Shown here piece by piece: positions 39,141 to 53,400 of a DNA stretch of 64,000 nt. The translations under genes and the position numbers were made by a program. The notes beneath the pieces are model-generated. The model saw only the letters and a program-made list of their open reading frames with translations. It was not told the origin of the DNA and ran no database searches. This DNA is from Litomosoides sigmodontis (Eukaryota; Nematoda; Chromadorea; Rhabditida; Onchocercidae). Within the stretch, counting starts at the first letter, position 1. Every line of letters begins with the position of its first letter. Where the stretch lies: the NCBI GenBank assembly GCA_963070105.1, contig OY718805.1:1240001-1304000 (forward strand), in the 5' to 3' direction.

Positions 39141-40074
39141 ATGTGAGAGGAATTAAGGAAATAATTCGGGTTCGGATGAAAGAAAATGAATCCAAAAAAA
39201 ACGCTCATCTTAATTAATTGCCTGTTTTTTTTTCACCCTTAATGCTATCCCCATTGCTTTACTTTTTCGTTTTTTTTTTTTCAATTTTTCGTTATAAACG
39301 GAAAAAATTTTTTGTTTTTTTTTTTTGAAATTATACAAAGTGATGTGCCATATGAAACAGAAGTTTCTATCAAAAATTGAACACTTCACATATAGCAATG
39401 AAAAAAAAGAGAGAAGAAAGGAAATGAGAACGAGCAGTTTTGAGGGCGAAAAAAAATGGCTCCCAAAAGGTTTCAGGAATCATTTATTTCACCAAGCAAC
39501 TTTGCTAATTACATTTTAATATAAGCAGACGTGCAAAGCTAGCGTACGTCAATGATACTAATGAAAAAAAGATTATGGAAGTGTTTTTGCATCATATATG
39601 GAAGGGCTCTTTTTTTCGACGTGCCTTACGTGTTCAGTTTTTGTAGCATAGATGAACGAATCCCACATTTGCGGTAAATTCTAGCGGGATATTTCTGGTA
39701 GCTGATTCATTGAGTGGTACACAGAGGCAACAAACACTGTTGCCAATTAACACGTATAATGAAGAGTTAATGTCATTTGGGAATTACATTGGGAGAAGTG
39801 ACGCAGTTCTACGACCGGTTGGCTCCCCTCCGCCATTTTGACAAATTGCGAGATAAGTGAAGCGAAGCCATCTGACAAATCACCGCGAATTTTTATACTG
39901 CAATTTTTGGGATGAAAATATTTTCATCAAACAGAAGTGAAATTGCATGAATTACAAAGTCAAGATGATTAGAGGGAGACAATGTCAAATAATTTCTGAG
40001 GAAATTAATAGATGTAAAGGTGGAAATTGGAATACAATTTGGGACAGCTGCTGCTACATTTATTGACAAAAAAG

Positions 40075-40125
40075 GGGAGAGAGAGAGAGAGAGAGGGAGG
40101 GAGGGAGGAGGGGAGAGAGAGGGAC
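40075..40125 (+). repeat. GA/GGA polypurine tract
   Basis: GGGGAGAGAGAGAGAGAGAG followed by GGGAGGGAGGGAGG-type units; about 50 bases, almost only purine. Confidence 0.85.
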
Positions 40126-41330
40126 AAATCACTGAGTGATAAATGGCTTAGTTGCTAATAGTGTTATTTATTTGCAGGAAAAGGAAACTATGTGAGAATT
40201 TGGTCTTTCCTTATGAAGAAGACTTTCAAAGCCACCGGAAGACTGCATTTTAACCTCGTACACTCCGAAAATATTCCCACAAGGAATGAAAAAAAGGAGG
40301 AATTCAACGGCATATTTTCAATCATTGGTTCATCGATCCTTAAATTCAATCACTTTCCACTCTCATAATCACCCATGCTTCTCCGAATTTCAAGATTCCA
40401 TTTCATATGTTTCAATATAGCAATCACAAGTCACTCCTGACGAAAATGGGTCATCAAAGACAATTCTGACAGATATTTGAATGTCGAAAATTTTCTTGCA
40501 TTTAATTAACACAAGCTTTGCTACACTTCATTATTTAAAATTATCCTGCGTGCCTCTACAATTTGACCACGTTAGGTATTTCCTCCATGCTAGACGTGTG
40601 CCTAATAAAGAAATTGCAAAAATTAGAAAAACTATTACTTTCTTTCTTTTCTTCTCTTTTGCATAAGTAGCGAATTTATTTTTCTATCATTCAAAACTTT
40701 TCGTTTCATCAAATCCTTTGGGATACAAGAAAGTTATACAGTGTGACATCAACGTGATGTAAATGAACGCTGCGGTTTTTCCTGTTTCCACTAATAGCGT
40801 TGGCGGTGGGTCGAGATAGGCTGTGTTTTACGAGAAGGTGGGGTTCGTAAATTGGGGGTGGTGCGTTGGAGGGCAATGATTCCGTAACGAAGTGCTTCAG
40901 TTTAATTTAAGTGATGAAAGAAAATGCTGAATTTAGCAAAATATGGTGTGCATAGCGAACAGGAATATTACTGATCGGTTGAAATTGTCGTACTATTTCA
41001 GAGGTTAGGATAATCCAATACAAACAGCGAACTCTAACTGGAAGCAATAGACTTTCTATGATTTTATCAAAAATTATTTGAGAATAAAGCATAAAAACCC
41101 TTACTAAAACCAATTAGTGATAAATATGATAGTAATGGTACATTCACTAACTTCACTAGTATAGTGTTCAAAATATCATACATGATCTTGGTGTTGACGT
41201 CATCACTGATATTGCTGATAGTTTTATAATAGTACTAATCATCACACATTTCTTAACAGTATTTCTTGGTTGTTGGCAGTAGTCGATTTCGTACTCCAGT
41301 TGCAATGTCCAGTTTTCTTGGCTATCCTTT

Positions 41331-41334
41331 GTAG
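41331..41334 (+). promoter_or_regulatory. splice acceptor 4 bases upstream of the ATP synthase gamma start
   Basis: The sequence tcctttgtag precedes GTAA and then the ATG at 41339. As with KRTCAP2, a pyrimidine-rich acceptor this close to the initiator and without an upstream coding exon suggests spliced-leader addition. Confidence 0.4.
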
Positions 41335-41338
41335 GTAA

Positions 41339-43811
41339 ATGTTTGGTTCAAAGCTTTCATTGTTTTGTTGGGGAATCACTGCCATCGAACAACGTCGCAG
41401 TTTTGCAACTCTGAAGGATATTTCGATCCGGTTAAAATCCGTCCGAAATATCCAAAAAATCACAAAAAGTATGAAGATGGTGTCTGCTGCGAAATACAAC
41501 AAGGCGGAACGTGAATTGCGGGTACGTCTTCCCTTTTCTAATATCCTTGAAATATGACGTATTTTCAGATCTGTGTGCTGATATGTTCCAATATTTTATA
41601 AGTTACACATACTTCATAATTATCTGTATGGTAAGTTTCATGTAACACGCCTTCGTACTGTTTTTACAGTCAAATGTTAATCAGACGTTCAGAGTTTTCC
41701 TGTAATATTCAGGGTGCTCGAGTATTCGGCGTCGGTGCGTTGCAATTCTACAATAATATTGGTGCGACAGAATCAAAAGATGAACTTCCGGAAGGTGTTA
41801 TAACTTCGGGAGAAAAAGAAAAGCGTTTGCTAGTGTTGGTTACGTCGGATCGAGGACTTTGTGGCTCTGTGCATTCGGCTGTTGCAAAGGTTACACTACT
41901 AGTTTAAATGAGTATTATCCTAATGGTCACGTTTGGCAAACATGAAATCATATTATCCGTATGTTTTACATCATGTGTACTGGTTCATTAAAGCTTTACT
42001 GCAATCTCCACGCATATGTAGTTCGAGTTCGATAAAATGGAAAAATTATTGATTCAGTTTTGCTTTAAAGGAAGCTAAGCGGCTGCTGACAGAAAAGGCA
42101 TCAGAAGCAGATTACAAATTGATCCTTATTGGTGATAAAGCTAAGGCATCTATGCAAATTCTTCATGCAAATGATGTGCTGTTCTCATGCAATGAAATTG
42201 GCCGATTACCTCCAACTTTTGAAGATGCTTCAGTTATTGCAGCCAAAATTCTGTCATCGAATTTCAAATTTGATAAGGTTATTTGAATTTTCCTGACTTT
42301 TTGCACTAATGTTTATATAAGTACTTCAAGAGGCCCAAGTATGTACATAATTTTCATAGTGTTGCGCGACCTCTTAGTCAGTGGCGATCACCCTCGACCA
42401 ATTCCTTAACAGAAAGTTGCAGATTTCCTTTTTATAAATTTTCTTCTGGAAAATAAAGACTACGCCTTATATCATTCATGACTTGCTATTATTGATTCTT
42501 GACAATTTTTATTACACATTTTTTGTTTTTACTCAGTATCATTGTTATTATTATATCTTGCATTTTTATTCATGGTTAAATCGATAATATAGCAGACTTT
42601 TTCTAGAAAATTCTTATCGTTGCAGGGATTTATACTGTACAATAAATTCAGATCTGTCGTTTCGTATAAGACATCTGTAATACCAATGTTTTCTTTGGAT
42701 GCTATTGTGGTTCGTTTCGAATATGTTTCTTATTTTCATTTTTTCAATTTGCAGATATTTGTAGCTCAACTGTTTTCTAATTGCATATTTTTGAACTTTT
42801 AAGTGTATTAATTTTATGCGATAACATTCCGAAAAATATTTTCATAGTTGAGTATATGATATATTTCAAAACTGTTTTCAATTTATTTAGTCATACATTT
42901 CAACCTTCTGAATGATGTATAAATGGGTTTTAAATAATGAGTTTTATGATGAGTTTTTTTCTAAATGATAGATTTTACGCCACTGTGAATCTTACAAAGA
43001 TTCATAGTGGCGTAAAACATCTCTTAACAGACGTCTTAACGTCTCTTAGCAAGAACAACTTTAGTTTTCTTACGAAAAATTTATTATGCAGAAGCAACCA
43101 ACAATGTCTGTCTATGACTCGATCGATGACAGCGTGCTAAACGATTATGCCAATTACTCGTTAGCTCAACTCTTATATTACGCTTTGAAAGAATCTGCTG
43201 CATCTGAACAAAGTTCCCGAATGACTGCCATGGATTCAGCAAGCAAGAATGCTGGTAAGTCGGAATAAACTTTTGACTTTTCCAAGGAAACACTAAACAA
43301 TATTTAAAAAAAATAAAACTTGAAGTGCAACTCTGCTTTTGTTTCTTTCAAAATTTGAGGTCCTGCTTTTTTTGATAGCAAAATTTGAGTGAGATTTTGT
43401 AGAATACTGTCTAACAATGATCGTAAGAGTATCATTACATATAAGTTTTCATCATTTTAGTTTCCACTGTCAATTCAACATGCAGCTTTATTTTGTGACT
43501 TGTGGTTGCTAAGTTTTGCAGATCGTATAATTCAAAAAGAGATGTGTAGCTGATTAGTAAAGTGAAACTGTACTTTGACAGTTTTAACAGAAAATTTAAA
43601 AGTACAGCTAATTAAACCTTCTTGTTTAATCTATCTAATATCCTCATATTATTATACGCTGTTATTTCGCAAATGGTTTTCTGAAAAATGTAATCAAGTG
43701 GAAGTTATAGGTGAAATGATTGATAAACTGACGATGTCCTTCAACCGAACACGACAATCGGTTATTACACGCGAATTAATCGAAATTATATCAGGAGCTG
43801 CATGCGTTTGA
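41339..43811 (+). CDS. ATP5F1C: mitochondrial F1 ATP synthase subunit gamma
   Basis: Exons 41339-41521, 41713-41889, 42071-42277, 42626-42709, 43092-43254 and 43711-43811 give 915 nt, 304 residues (human about 298), all in phase. A short basic, Ser-poor N-terminus ending before [14 protein letters not shown] fits a mitochondrial targeting peptide. Conserved pieces follow in order: [20 protein letters not shown] (N-terminal coiled helix of the rotor shaft), [43 protein letters not shown], and the C-terminal helix [20 protein letters not shown] ending EIISGAA. The protein is the central rotating shaft of the F1 motor in the mitochondrial matrix. Exon 3 uses an AAG acceptor (tttaaag). Intron 4 contains a long hairpin, noted separately. 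Identification is secure. Confidence 0.96.
42973..43017 (+). repeat. 19-bp inverted repeat (hairpin) in ATP synthase gamma intron 4
   Basis: The left arm 42973-42991 (TTTTACGCCACTGTGAATC) is the reverse complement of the right arm 42999-43017 with one mismatch (a C/T at the same place in the stem). The loop is 7 bases. It ends 74 bases before exon 5. Confidence 0.92.
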
Positions 43812-44475
43812 AGTTAATATGTGTCTAATAGGATTTATTTCTCAAGCTCGATAATGTCAATTATGAATTTTGATATGATTATTTATGTTTAAATAGGAAT
43901 AATACTTTATAAAGTTTCATTTCAATGTATTACTGGCAGTTCTGTCGCGGCTGTTTACGCCTAATTTGTAATTTCTGCTAGTATTGTCCGGAAATCACTA
44001 AATGTATATAATAGTTTCCGAGATATTTTGTTCTGATATTTCTAAAATGGGCCTGGATGGATGATTAAATACTAACAGTGATGAGAATAGTAAAAAATAC
44101 GATTAAAAACGTAATTTTCACATGGAAAAGTAATAATGTTTGAACACAGGCCTAACATTTCTTCGGAACATTGCGTCATTTTTGACAAAACTGTTAGCTT
44201 AGTAAAATATGATATTTGGGAAAACTGATAGAGATTATGTTTATGCTCTGTGGAATGATGCGCGTCCAGGTGGAAATTGTGATTATGTGGAGTGGAGTAG
44301 TACCAAAGATTCCACCGAGTGCGCTTGTTTCGCGGTTTTTTGCGTAAAGATACTGGGGGAAAATAATTTTGTTACAGCTACTTTTCGTTTTTTATAAAAC
44401 GATCAATAGTGTCAACTTGAGACATTGTTATTCTGTTTTGTGTGGATCGATGGATTTGTATTAACAAACATTGGA
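43812..44475. other. intergenic region between ATP synthase gamma and exportin-4
   Basis: About 660 bases, same-strand neighbours. A 62-codon open frame at 44209-44397 has no splice or start context that I trust. No spliced-leader acceptor stands directly before the exportin start. Confidence 0.4.
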
Positions 44476-47400
44476 ATGGAAACGGCGACTAACAATCAGC
44501 CCGATTTTGATCAAAGCCATGTGGCAGAAATGGAAGAGGCAGCAAATATAATGATGGTTTGTTCCTAGTTTTAAAACAGATTGCGCGTCATAACTTGCAG
44601 AATTGAAATTAGAATTCCGTAGGCAAATGATGGTTAATATCAGATCCAGTTTCTTTTAAATATTCATTTGATGTTTCACACATACCTTTATTTACTCTTT
44701 TTCATAAAATATGGCGTATAACTGTCACGCGGAAATTTTCAGTCACCGAATGTTTCGAGTGATGCCCAAAAAGCTGCTGAACAATTCTTCCTCAATATTC
44801 GTAAGAGGAGGTTCTCTCCAGAATATTGTCGCTTAGTCATTGGTAGCTAACCTACATTTTCTTTTTTCTAAGATTTTTGAGATCATATTTGTTTTAGTTC
44901 TTATCTCAAAAAGCGTTATTGTCAACTTTCAACTTCTGGCGTACTTTTGAAAATGAAACAGTCTTTTTCTTCATTCGAATTGTCACTTTATTTAGAAGCA
45001 ACATCTAATGAATTTGTTATCTTCGAAATGGTTCAACTCATGGTTATGAACCTTTTCGAGCAATGGTCCATATTGCAACCACCGATTTTTCGTCAATGTT
45101 TTGAATATCTTCTAGAAAATGCCGTTCGTAAATTTAGGTAAACGTTTTTTAAAAATCAGCTTCGTTTTGCTCTCAGTCCTGTACATAGAGTTTTTAAAAA
45201 TTATTAAAATTTTTTCCAATCAACACATATTTAAATGATTTTTTTACTTAAATACTTATTGAATCTAAATTTTACTGTCTACAGAACTTCAAAATTGATT
45301 CGATCCGAGATGTTAACAGCATGTGCAAAGTTAGTTAAGCGATCTATTTTTGATGGTAAAGCTTGTGATGCAGATACAGTGGATCATACTGTTCATTTCC
45401 TGCTTACTAATGAAGATCCGCAGCTTGTAAATTTGTTTATTCTTTTAATTTAAATCAATTTGTTGTTTTCGACTGTTTTTGGTGTTAAATATATTTACTT
45501 GGAGATTTTCACACGAAGAAGGAAAGAGGGTGAATATAATAGAGGAGGGAAGCAATATTTTCTTAATTTTTGAGGAAGACGCCAGAGATTGGTCCATTTT
45601 TGCAAATTCAGTTGAAACTCAACTTAGGATATCGAATTCTATTTTAATTAACGATTAGATGAAACTCGAATAATTTTTTAATTTCCATATTTCCAGCAAG
45701 CTGTTGCATGTGAGTTCATCGAAGCAATTGCCAGAGAATTTGCGACATCATGGAGGATGTCTAATCTTGGCATCAGTTTCGATTTTCATGTCAGAGCTAG
45801 GCGTTCATTTGAGGTTTTGTTTCTATCATATATATAGAGTTATACTTTTTTTGTTTTTTACATATAAAACTTATTGACTTTTATAAATCACTTCTTTTAT
45901 CAGAGCTACCGAAACTGTCGGTTTTTTAAAATTTAATTCATGTGATGTAATTTTTCTAAAATTGGAACTTTGTTTAGTTTAACTAATTATATACTATATA
46001 TATATTAGTTTGTCGTATGCTTGTTGTAGTGAGGGCACCATGAAAGTATCATTAGTTAATCGTGTTTGGAAGCACGTGAATACGACACGGAGGTGTAAGT
46101 AAAGGATTTAGATAAAAAAGATCAAAATAAGAATTTGGGTTGAAGTATGAGATAGAAGAGGGTACGAAACATATATAAGTCATATAAGTGTGTATAAGTA
46201 AATGTTAAAATAATTTCATTGATTAATACAGTCAGGTTGCTATCTTATAAACTCTTAAATGATCAGTAGATCATAAGCATCAAATATTTTAGAATGGAGG
46301 TTTGCAGCGACTCTTCGAAAAGTGTATACGTACCTTTTCCGAACTTCTATTTAGTGCCGATCTCTCATTACCATATTATGTACGTATCTCGTTTTTCTTT
46401 GGTTAGCTTCTCCAAAATATAGACCATAGCAACCAACAGAAATAGTCGAAACTGTTTCTATTCTTTATCCCTGATTACAAGTGGAAACAAGTATCGAGTG
46501 TACGATAACGAATAATTGACTAACTTTAAAAAAGTAGTGATACCAACAAATTCTGTCTGGAATAAAATAATCGTGATGATGATTTTTAACAATTTTTACA
46601 TATGCCATTACTTTTTAATTTTATTTCTGAGTAACTAAAGCAAATAAGCCGACAAACTAGGGCACTTCAATTACTCTATTAGTCACCTGTAATTAGGGAC
46701 GTTTAGGATTAGTTGAAGACATAAATCATGAATCTGTACTTTGAAATAAAATTCGTATAGCATCCGGTTTATTTAATTTTGTTAAGGTGAACATATGTGA
46801 AAATTTTCTTCGGGTAGCTGATTTAGTTCTTTCCTGGAATTTCGAGATTCATCGTTTTCCGGTTCGAATCACTTTTGCAAATGAAGGAGCACCAGCTGCA
46901 GCATTACGACCTCCTGAATCATGGAAAGCAATTTTTCAGTCTGATGAATTTTTGCGCCTTTTCTTTGGGGTTTGCCTATAATATGTTTTAAACGATTGTG
47001 AATATTAAAAGTTTTAAATGAAATCATATAAAGGTTTGCGCAACGGTATTCGTAGAAGCGCATTTTTGAAAATGTGATATACTCTCAACATGCTATTTTC
47101 GATATAGTCGCTTTCTAATAAAAACGCCACATTTGTTACTTTATAGACGAATCAGAAAGAGCGCCATACAGTTAACTGTGGGTAACATTTCAGTTGCATA
47201 AACGAATTCGTCAAAATGAAACACTTTGTATACACTCCATGAATTGCCTTATTCAGTTGTCCTCACTGATGGGACCTGTTCTAACTGATGATGATTCAAT
47301 TACCCAAAAATTGTCCGGATCCGGTACTTCAAGATTTGTTAATGCTCATGATCGATATGTATCAAATTTCATCACTGGTTTTGTGGACATTTTTGAGAGG

Positions 47401-50400
47401 TATTTCTTATCTATAAAAATTCATTAGTTATCCTTAATCATAAAGTAGGCAAACTGTCATAACATATATATATATATAAGCTTTATGTTCATCTGATTTT
47501 AACAAGCTTTTAATTTTCAGCGGCCCACTAGAAAGAGAGATACTTGGTTTTTGCATGATTGTTCATAAGTTATTGACATATCATCGTATTATTTCTTTTC
47601 CTCGAGCCGAAATGTTTGTAACATTCCTTACCATTTTCGTGAAATGTGTCGAACATCTGACTCCGATTGCTATGCAGACAGCCTTGGTGAGACAGATTTG
47701 ATTTGTTGTTTTGCTTGTAAAATTCAGAACATGTCACTTGATCGATAGAGTTAAATGATATTTAAATAGAGGTAGTGCATAGAAGTGGAAGTCGTTTTTA
47801 TTTTGCAGAGAATTTAAAATTCCTAAATTTTTGCGATCTTTCCCATTTTTCAACAAATCATTATTTTCGATTTTTTCAATTAGCATCCTCTACCTTTAAC
47901 TGTAATCCATCGTCTTAGTCACGTTTATATCTGTGGATGATAAAACTAAACTGTTCAATAGTGTTTAATCACCGTATTTCTAAAGGAAGAAGATGATCAC
48001 GTTCATCATGAAAGTTTACAAAGCTTGTACGACGGATGGTGGGTGTTGCTTCGAAATTGGAGTATTATCAGAGATAATTGCCGGTATACTATTAATATGG
48101 AAGATTCAACTATAACGATTATTTCAGCATTTATGAGAGCCATTCTATCAGAACCGTACGGTTACCGCGTAATGGTACGAGCTATTATATGCATTGTTTT
48201 TCATTTTGCTTTATCTTGTACATTTCTTGCATTGCTTGTTTAATCGAGTTAACTACAGCTGGATTGACACGGTATGATAGTAACACCAGGAGACATTTGA
48301 TGATTTATGTTTTGATCAAAACTATAGAGTATTTTCAGATTCCAACATGATTTTTATTTTCCTTTTAAAGTCAAATCGGTACTTAAGACACTAAGCAATG
48401 CAAAAAGTGTATAAAATAATCTTGAAAAAGTGATATCAATATGGGCTTTATTAAGTCAGATTTTGTTTAATTTTCTTCCCAGGTCCCAATCCAAGAATGT
48501 AACGAAGAAACTGATGATGATCGTGAAATATTCAAAGAATTGTTAAACTCAATCGGACGCTTTTCAGCCTTTTATCCAGCTCAAATGTTACCGCGAATGT
48601 TTACGTAAGTTTATTTCTTTTTTTTTTAACAAAAATTCTTGTGTCGGACTTACTAAGTACGCATTTTAGTGCCTGAGAAAATATAGAGCGTTTTAGTGCT
48701 GAAGGAGAATAAGTACACGTAAAGCAATCACTTTTTTCTGGAAGGCAAAGGCTTGATTATGCTAGCTTGCTTTTTATGTGTGGTCTTTTTCCCAAACCGA
48801 ATTAGTGTTTTTTGCAGACTTGTGTTTTATAAAATGAAACAGTTACTGTCTTACATCGAAACAGGCGCAGACGAGGAAACATTGAACACATGGCGAGAAG
48901 ACATGCACTGGACTTTACTGCTAACCGGTGAGGTTATATTAGCCATTATTTGAAACTTTTTCCGTTGTCCAGTAGAAATCATTGAAGTTGTATGGTTGTA
49001 TAAGTTAAAAGGAATAATCAGAAGACTGATATTATAAGAGCAGTTAGAACAAACTATTGAATGAAGATGAAGACCATGTTAAATTTATATCTTCTTTCAG
49101 AGATATTACAAAATTAAACGAGTTTTACCACATTAAATATTGATCTTTGAGTAATACTTGCAAGAATAAAACCTAAGAAATTCGAAGTCTTTCAGGTTTT
49201 ATACTAACAACGAGTGATGACGATGGTGTTTCACACTTACAAAATGATATTTTGGATTATTACGAAAATGCATTATACGGCAATGAAGTTGTAGATGCTG
49301 ATTCTTCTGTAGCGTATATCAAAACTTGCATTGATTCACCAAATACAGTCACTGATCCTGTACGAGTAGATCCTCTAATAAAGTAAGTATTACTGTGAAT
49401 TTTGAGTACTCAAAATATTTCACGAAAGCAGTTGATAACTAATTATTGGGATTGATATCAAGTGATCAAGTTTTATGACTGATCTGTTTGCAGAATAATT
49501 TCTAAAAAATGCCTATTCATCTATGAGGATAACGGTATCTAATGACCTGCTAAACGTTTCGATCATGCTGTCAATTAATAGTGGATGATATAAAGCAATA
49601 ACTCTTGCTTTCTTATGAAAACTTTGTTTAATTGTTCTGTCTTAGTTGTAGGAATAAAGGTTAAATTAGAGTTGCTTTTAGAACACTAGGTATAGTTTTG
49701 GCGTGGTTTTCTATCGAGCATCAGCTTTTGGTGGATCGTGGTGCAGAAGCAATAAGCCCAGAACTAACACGTTCGTCATTGTGGTGTATGGGACGTTTGG
49801 TATGTGCTGCGGGTTTTCATGTTATGAATCCTGAGGACAGTGAGCGACTAGCAGTTATTATGGGAAGCATTTTGCAAATTGTGGTCGATTTGGCATTGCA
49901 GAAATGTTTCAATATATTAAATAATATGTCAGGGGAACACAAGTTTGTTTTCTTTTCTGTTTTTGGTTTTAATGAGATCAGTTAACTGCATTATAAGAAC
50001 ACGATATAAAAACATCGGTTTTGTAGTGTCTACACATAACATGGTTTATTTTGAGGGGATTCAAAGAAATTAAAATTCTTGAAGCTAGTTGTCCTTTTAG
50101 CCTAGGACCAATTATCTGCAGCTAAATCAAAAATGAATCCAGCGGAACATTCTTCTATTTCGTGCATAAGTGTTCTCGTGCATGCTTTGATTTTTTTATG
50201 TCACAAAATTTTATTCATTTATAGGCTTTGTGCGGATGCTGTGGAAGTGTTTATTGGTTTGGTAAATTCCAACTGTAATGAAATAGCAAAAAGTCCTTTC
50301 CTTTTTCCATGTCTTTCAACGGTGCAGATTGAACGATTACCGGCTCGTCACTCCTTTGTGAAAATGTTGGTTCAGCTTGGTAGCGTGGTCGACGATGAAA

Positions 50401-53400
50401 ATATAAAGAAAACTATATGCGGAATGGTTTGTTTCATAAATTAATCTGTTTTACTGCCTTTTATGCATTGTGAAGTTGTTTGACTAGAGTTACAAATACA
50501 GTGGTATTTACACGTAGGCATTTTGCGTATGTTTTGGTTTATTTCGTACATTAGCATCGTTTGTTTGATTTTAGCCTTCATGAATTACAGCTATTAATGA
50601 TCGTTTTTTTTTCATGTGAATTTTGTTCAAGGTACAAAATTGTCTAGAATACATGTAAAATAGATACAAAAGATTTAGGATTTGTTTGAATATTTGAAAA
50701 TATTTGCTTTTTATTAGAAGAAAGGATTGAATTCGATATTGAAGTGTCATTTTTTCCCGATAAAATTCCAAGTTACGGAGATAACCGTCTTGGTTGCTTT
50801 ATCCTGATTGTATTGCAGGTTTTAGAACCACTTCGTGAAAAGTTTATGGTTTTGTCTAAGGAACAAGCGAGCTTAGAGACGGATCTTGTTGACTTAATGG
50901 ATTGTTTTGGTGGTTTGGCTGAAGCTGCTCACAGTTATAACACTCATTTCTTATTTGGTAAATCAAGATTTAAATTTAGGCACTTATATGTATTCAATAA
51001 ATTTCCAAAAATTAAATAAAAATTTTCAATCGGAGTTTGGTTGTAACAGTCTGAAGTGCCTATTTTCCAGAATACATATCCCCAATTCTGAGATGTGCAA
51101 TTAGTTTGTTATCATCACACAATGAATCTCAGCTCATCACCAATGCAGTTCTGGATTTGTTCAAAGATGTCACAAAACGCATGGGTGTCCATAGTGAGGA
51201 TCGTAACGATATGAATTTCCTCTATGAAGTATAGTTGCGAATTTTCGTACAATGGTGTTTCCTCAACTAGTGCATTAAATGTGACGATAATGAAAATGGG
51301 GAGGAGTTACAACTGTATCCTCGCTTTGCGAAGGAAATTTATGCTATCTGATAGTGATGACATCACCACTGGTTAAAGTTTTACCAGATCGGATTTTAAG
51401 GTTTTACCCCGTGCTTTCACAGTTTGCTTAGGGCTTCAGAACTCTATAAATAATCAAATAATTGCTCTCAGAGGTCTTATATTACGCAAAAACTAATTTT
51501 TATAGGCATTGCTAGAACTTATTAGAGTTTATCGTAATGGTCAGTTTACGCGATACAAAGTGATTGATGTTGACGTGGAAGAAAAAGCATCTGATCTGAT
51601 CATATTACTGGATATTCTTGCGAATGTTTTAAGCAAGGATGTTCTATCGATAAGTCCTTCATCTTCATCTGGTTGATACTTTTTGCTTTTGTTATATTTA
51701 AATTTTATAGCAAAATTTTCGTATTTCCTTTGGTTTATCCTTTAATTTCTGTCCAATCGAGGTCGTGTTTAGTACAAAAAGTCACTAATTCGTCATTTAA
51801 TTGGAATTGCCTTCCGAATTGATTTGTTCTTAGTAATTTTATTGTCGATTCCTTATTGTCATTGAGGTGATTCAGATACAACGGAGTTTTCAAAAAGTGG
51901 TGGTCGTGTTGCATTGATTGCATTAGAGATGTTGCTGCCCGTAATGGAAGATGATTTGCTCAAATTACCTTCACTATGCCGAAAGTAAAGTTTTGTTCAA
52001 GTAAAAAATTTTTTAGTGCAAAAAACATAATGGAGAGATAGTAGCTATAAGAGCTAAAGATTGTAATCTACTCTTCAGGAGAAAATTTTTGTGTTGTGAT
52101 AGCAGGTATTCATTTCAGATTTTATCGCTTCATCTTATATTTTACTGAAATGACACCACAGTCTCTTGAAAGTTTGCCGGAGGCATTGTTTTCATCAATT
52201 ATTGAATGTCTTCGTCATGGCTTGAAATCAGATTTCGGTCCCGAGGTCACCCTTGACTTTACTTAATGACATATTAGCGCACTCACTGCTATTTTTTCTA
52301 ATCCTTTTATTGCCATTGCGTTCTTTTGAAGTAAATTGGAATTGTTTATTGCGACATATTTTCATGAATTTCAGATTTCATTGGTTTCCGCTGAAACAGT
52401 AGCCGAGGTGGCTTCATATTTTGCTCGACGTACACCGAAGAATGAGGCTGCTATTGCACGGCTTGCTGTTCTTATTGAAGTAAAATTCATATTTTTGCGT
52501 ATTTTGCACAAGCGAGCTATTAATATGCTCTATCCTATGTGTTTGGTTAAATATTCATAGTTTCAGTTAATTTCATTTTTTGTCAAATATTAAGTTTTTA
52601 TATTGAGCTCATCGCGGGACTGTGTATCATTTTCTCTCAGCTTTTTTTACTCATAGAAATTGAGAAACGGCCTTAATTAGAAGTAAGTTTCCAGCGGATT
52701 ATCTTCATTTTTAAAAAATCGAAGAAATTATTAAAATGTTTCATTTAGAACGATTATTCAGACTCTTGGACATGCTTTATTTTTCCCACGTTACTCATCT
52801 GTTTAATAAATATTGAGAAGTAATTTGATTTCTAGCCAACATTTTGTATGTGTCTAACTTGTTCCTGGCAGGCGGATTTGCAGAATGCCTCCGCAGCAGC
52901 TCTTTTTTCCTTGATTTGTTGCAATCAGGTATGTGTTATTATTTTCAGTCTTTTTCCAGGATTTTAGGTGCATCCAGAAGTTTACACTGAAGAATGTAAA
53001 GTATAAATGAAATTTTTAACGAATGCCTTATTTAAAATTATTAAAATTTGGACACTTTAGTTTCTTGGATTTATCGTTCATCGTTCTCTCTTGTCCTAGC
53101 TTGAGCTCGTGTTTTTTGCATAATACAAAATTCCAAAATGAATGCTTTAGTCCTTAAATAATCATTTCTGCTTTGCACATTAACTTGAATCTGAAAGATG
53201 TCACTAACATTACCCAAATTCAATCGAATTTCAGGTTGGTTTCGAAGAATACGTTAATCAATTGCTTTCTCGTAATGAAAATCGTCCTTATTATTCTCCT
53301 CTACAGTCAGCATTTCAAGCTTTATTACCGGCTGATGCACAACTTAATTTAGGTCGACGTGAGAAGCGTGATTTTTGTGATCGCTTAGAGAAATTCTTGA

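Larger units (their letters stand above)
34261..41338. promoter_or_regulatory. 7-kb gene-free region between divergent unc-4 and ATP synthase gamma
   Basis: No splice-supported exon was seen on either strand. The region is rich in simple sequence: GA/GGA tracts at 35931-36039, 37749-37795, 38587-38642, 39098-39140 and 40075-40125, (GT)n plus (CTGT)n at 37063-37107, and a C-run at 38748-38759. It must contain the missing 5' part of unc-4 and the promoter of the ATP synthase gene. Its length beside a neuronal homeobox gene suggests cis-regulatory DNA, but no element can be named from the sequence. Confidence 0.45.

Noticed and set aside
44209..44397. 62-codon plus-strand frame between ATP synthase gamma and exportin-4
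   Set aside because: No acceptor, no plausible start context and no recognised motif; the neighbouring genes are complete without it.
52861..52871. tggcag as the acceptor of exportin-4 exon 22
   Set aside because: The tandem copy preserves an in-frame extension of 12-13 codons upstream of this point, and a better ttctag acceptor lies at 52835.
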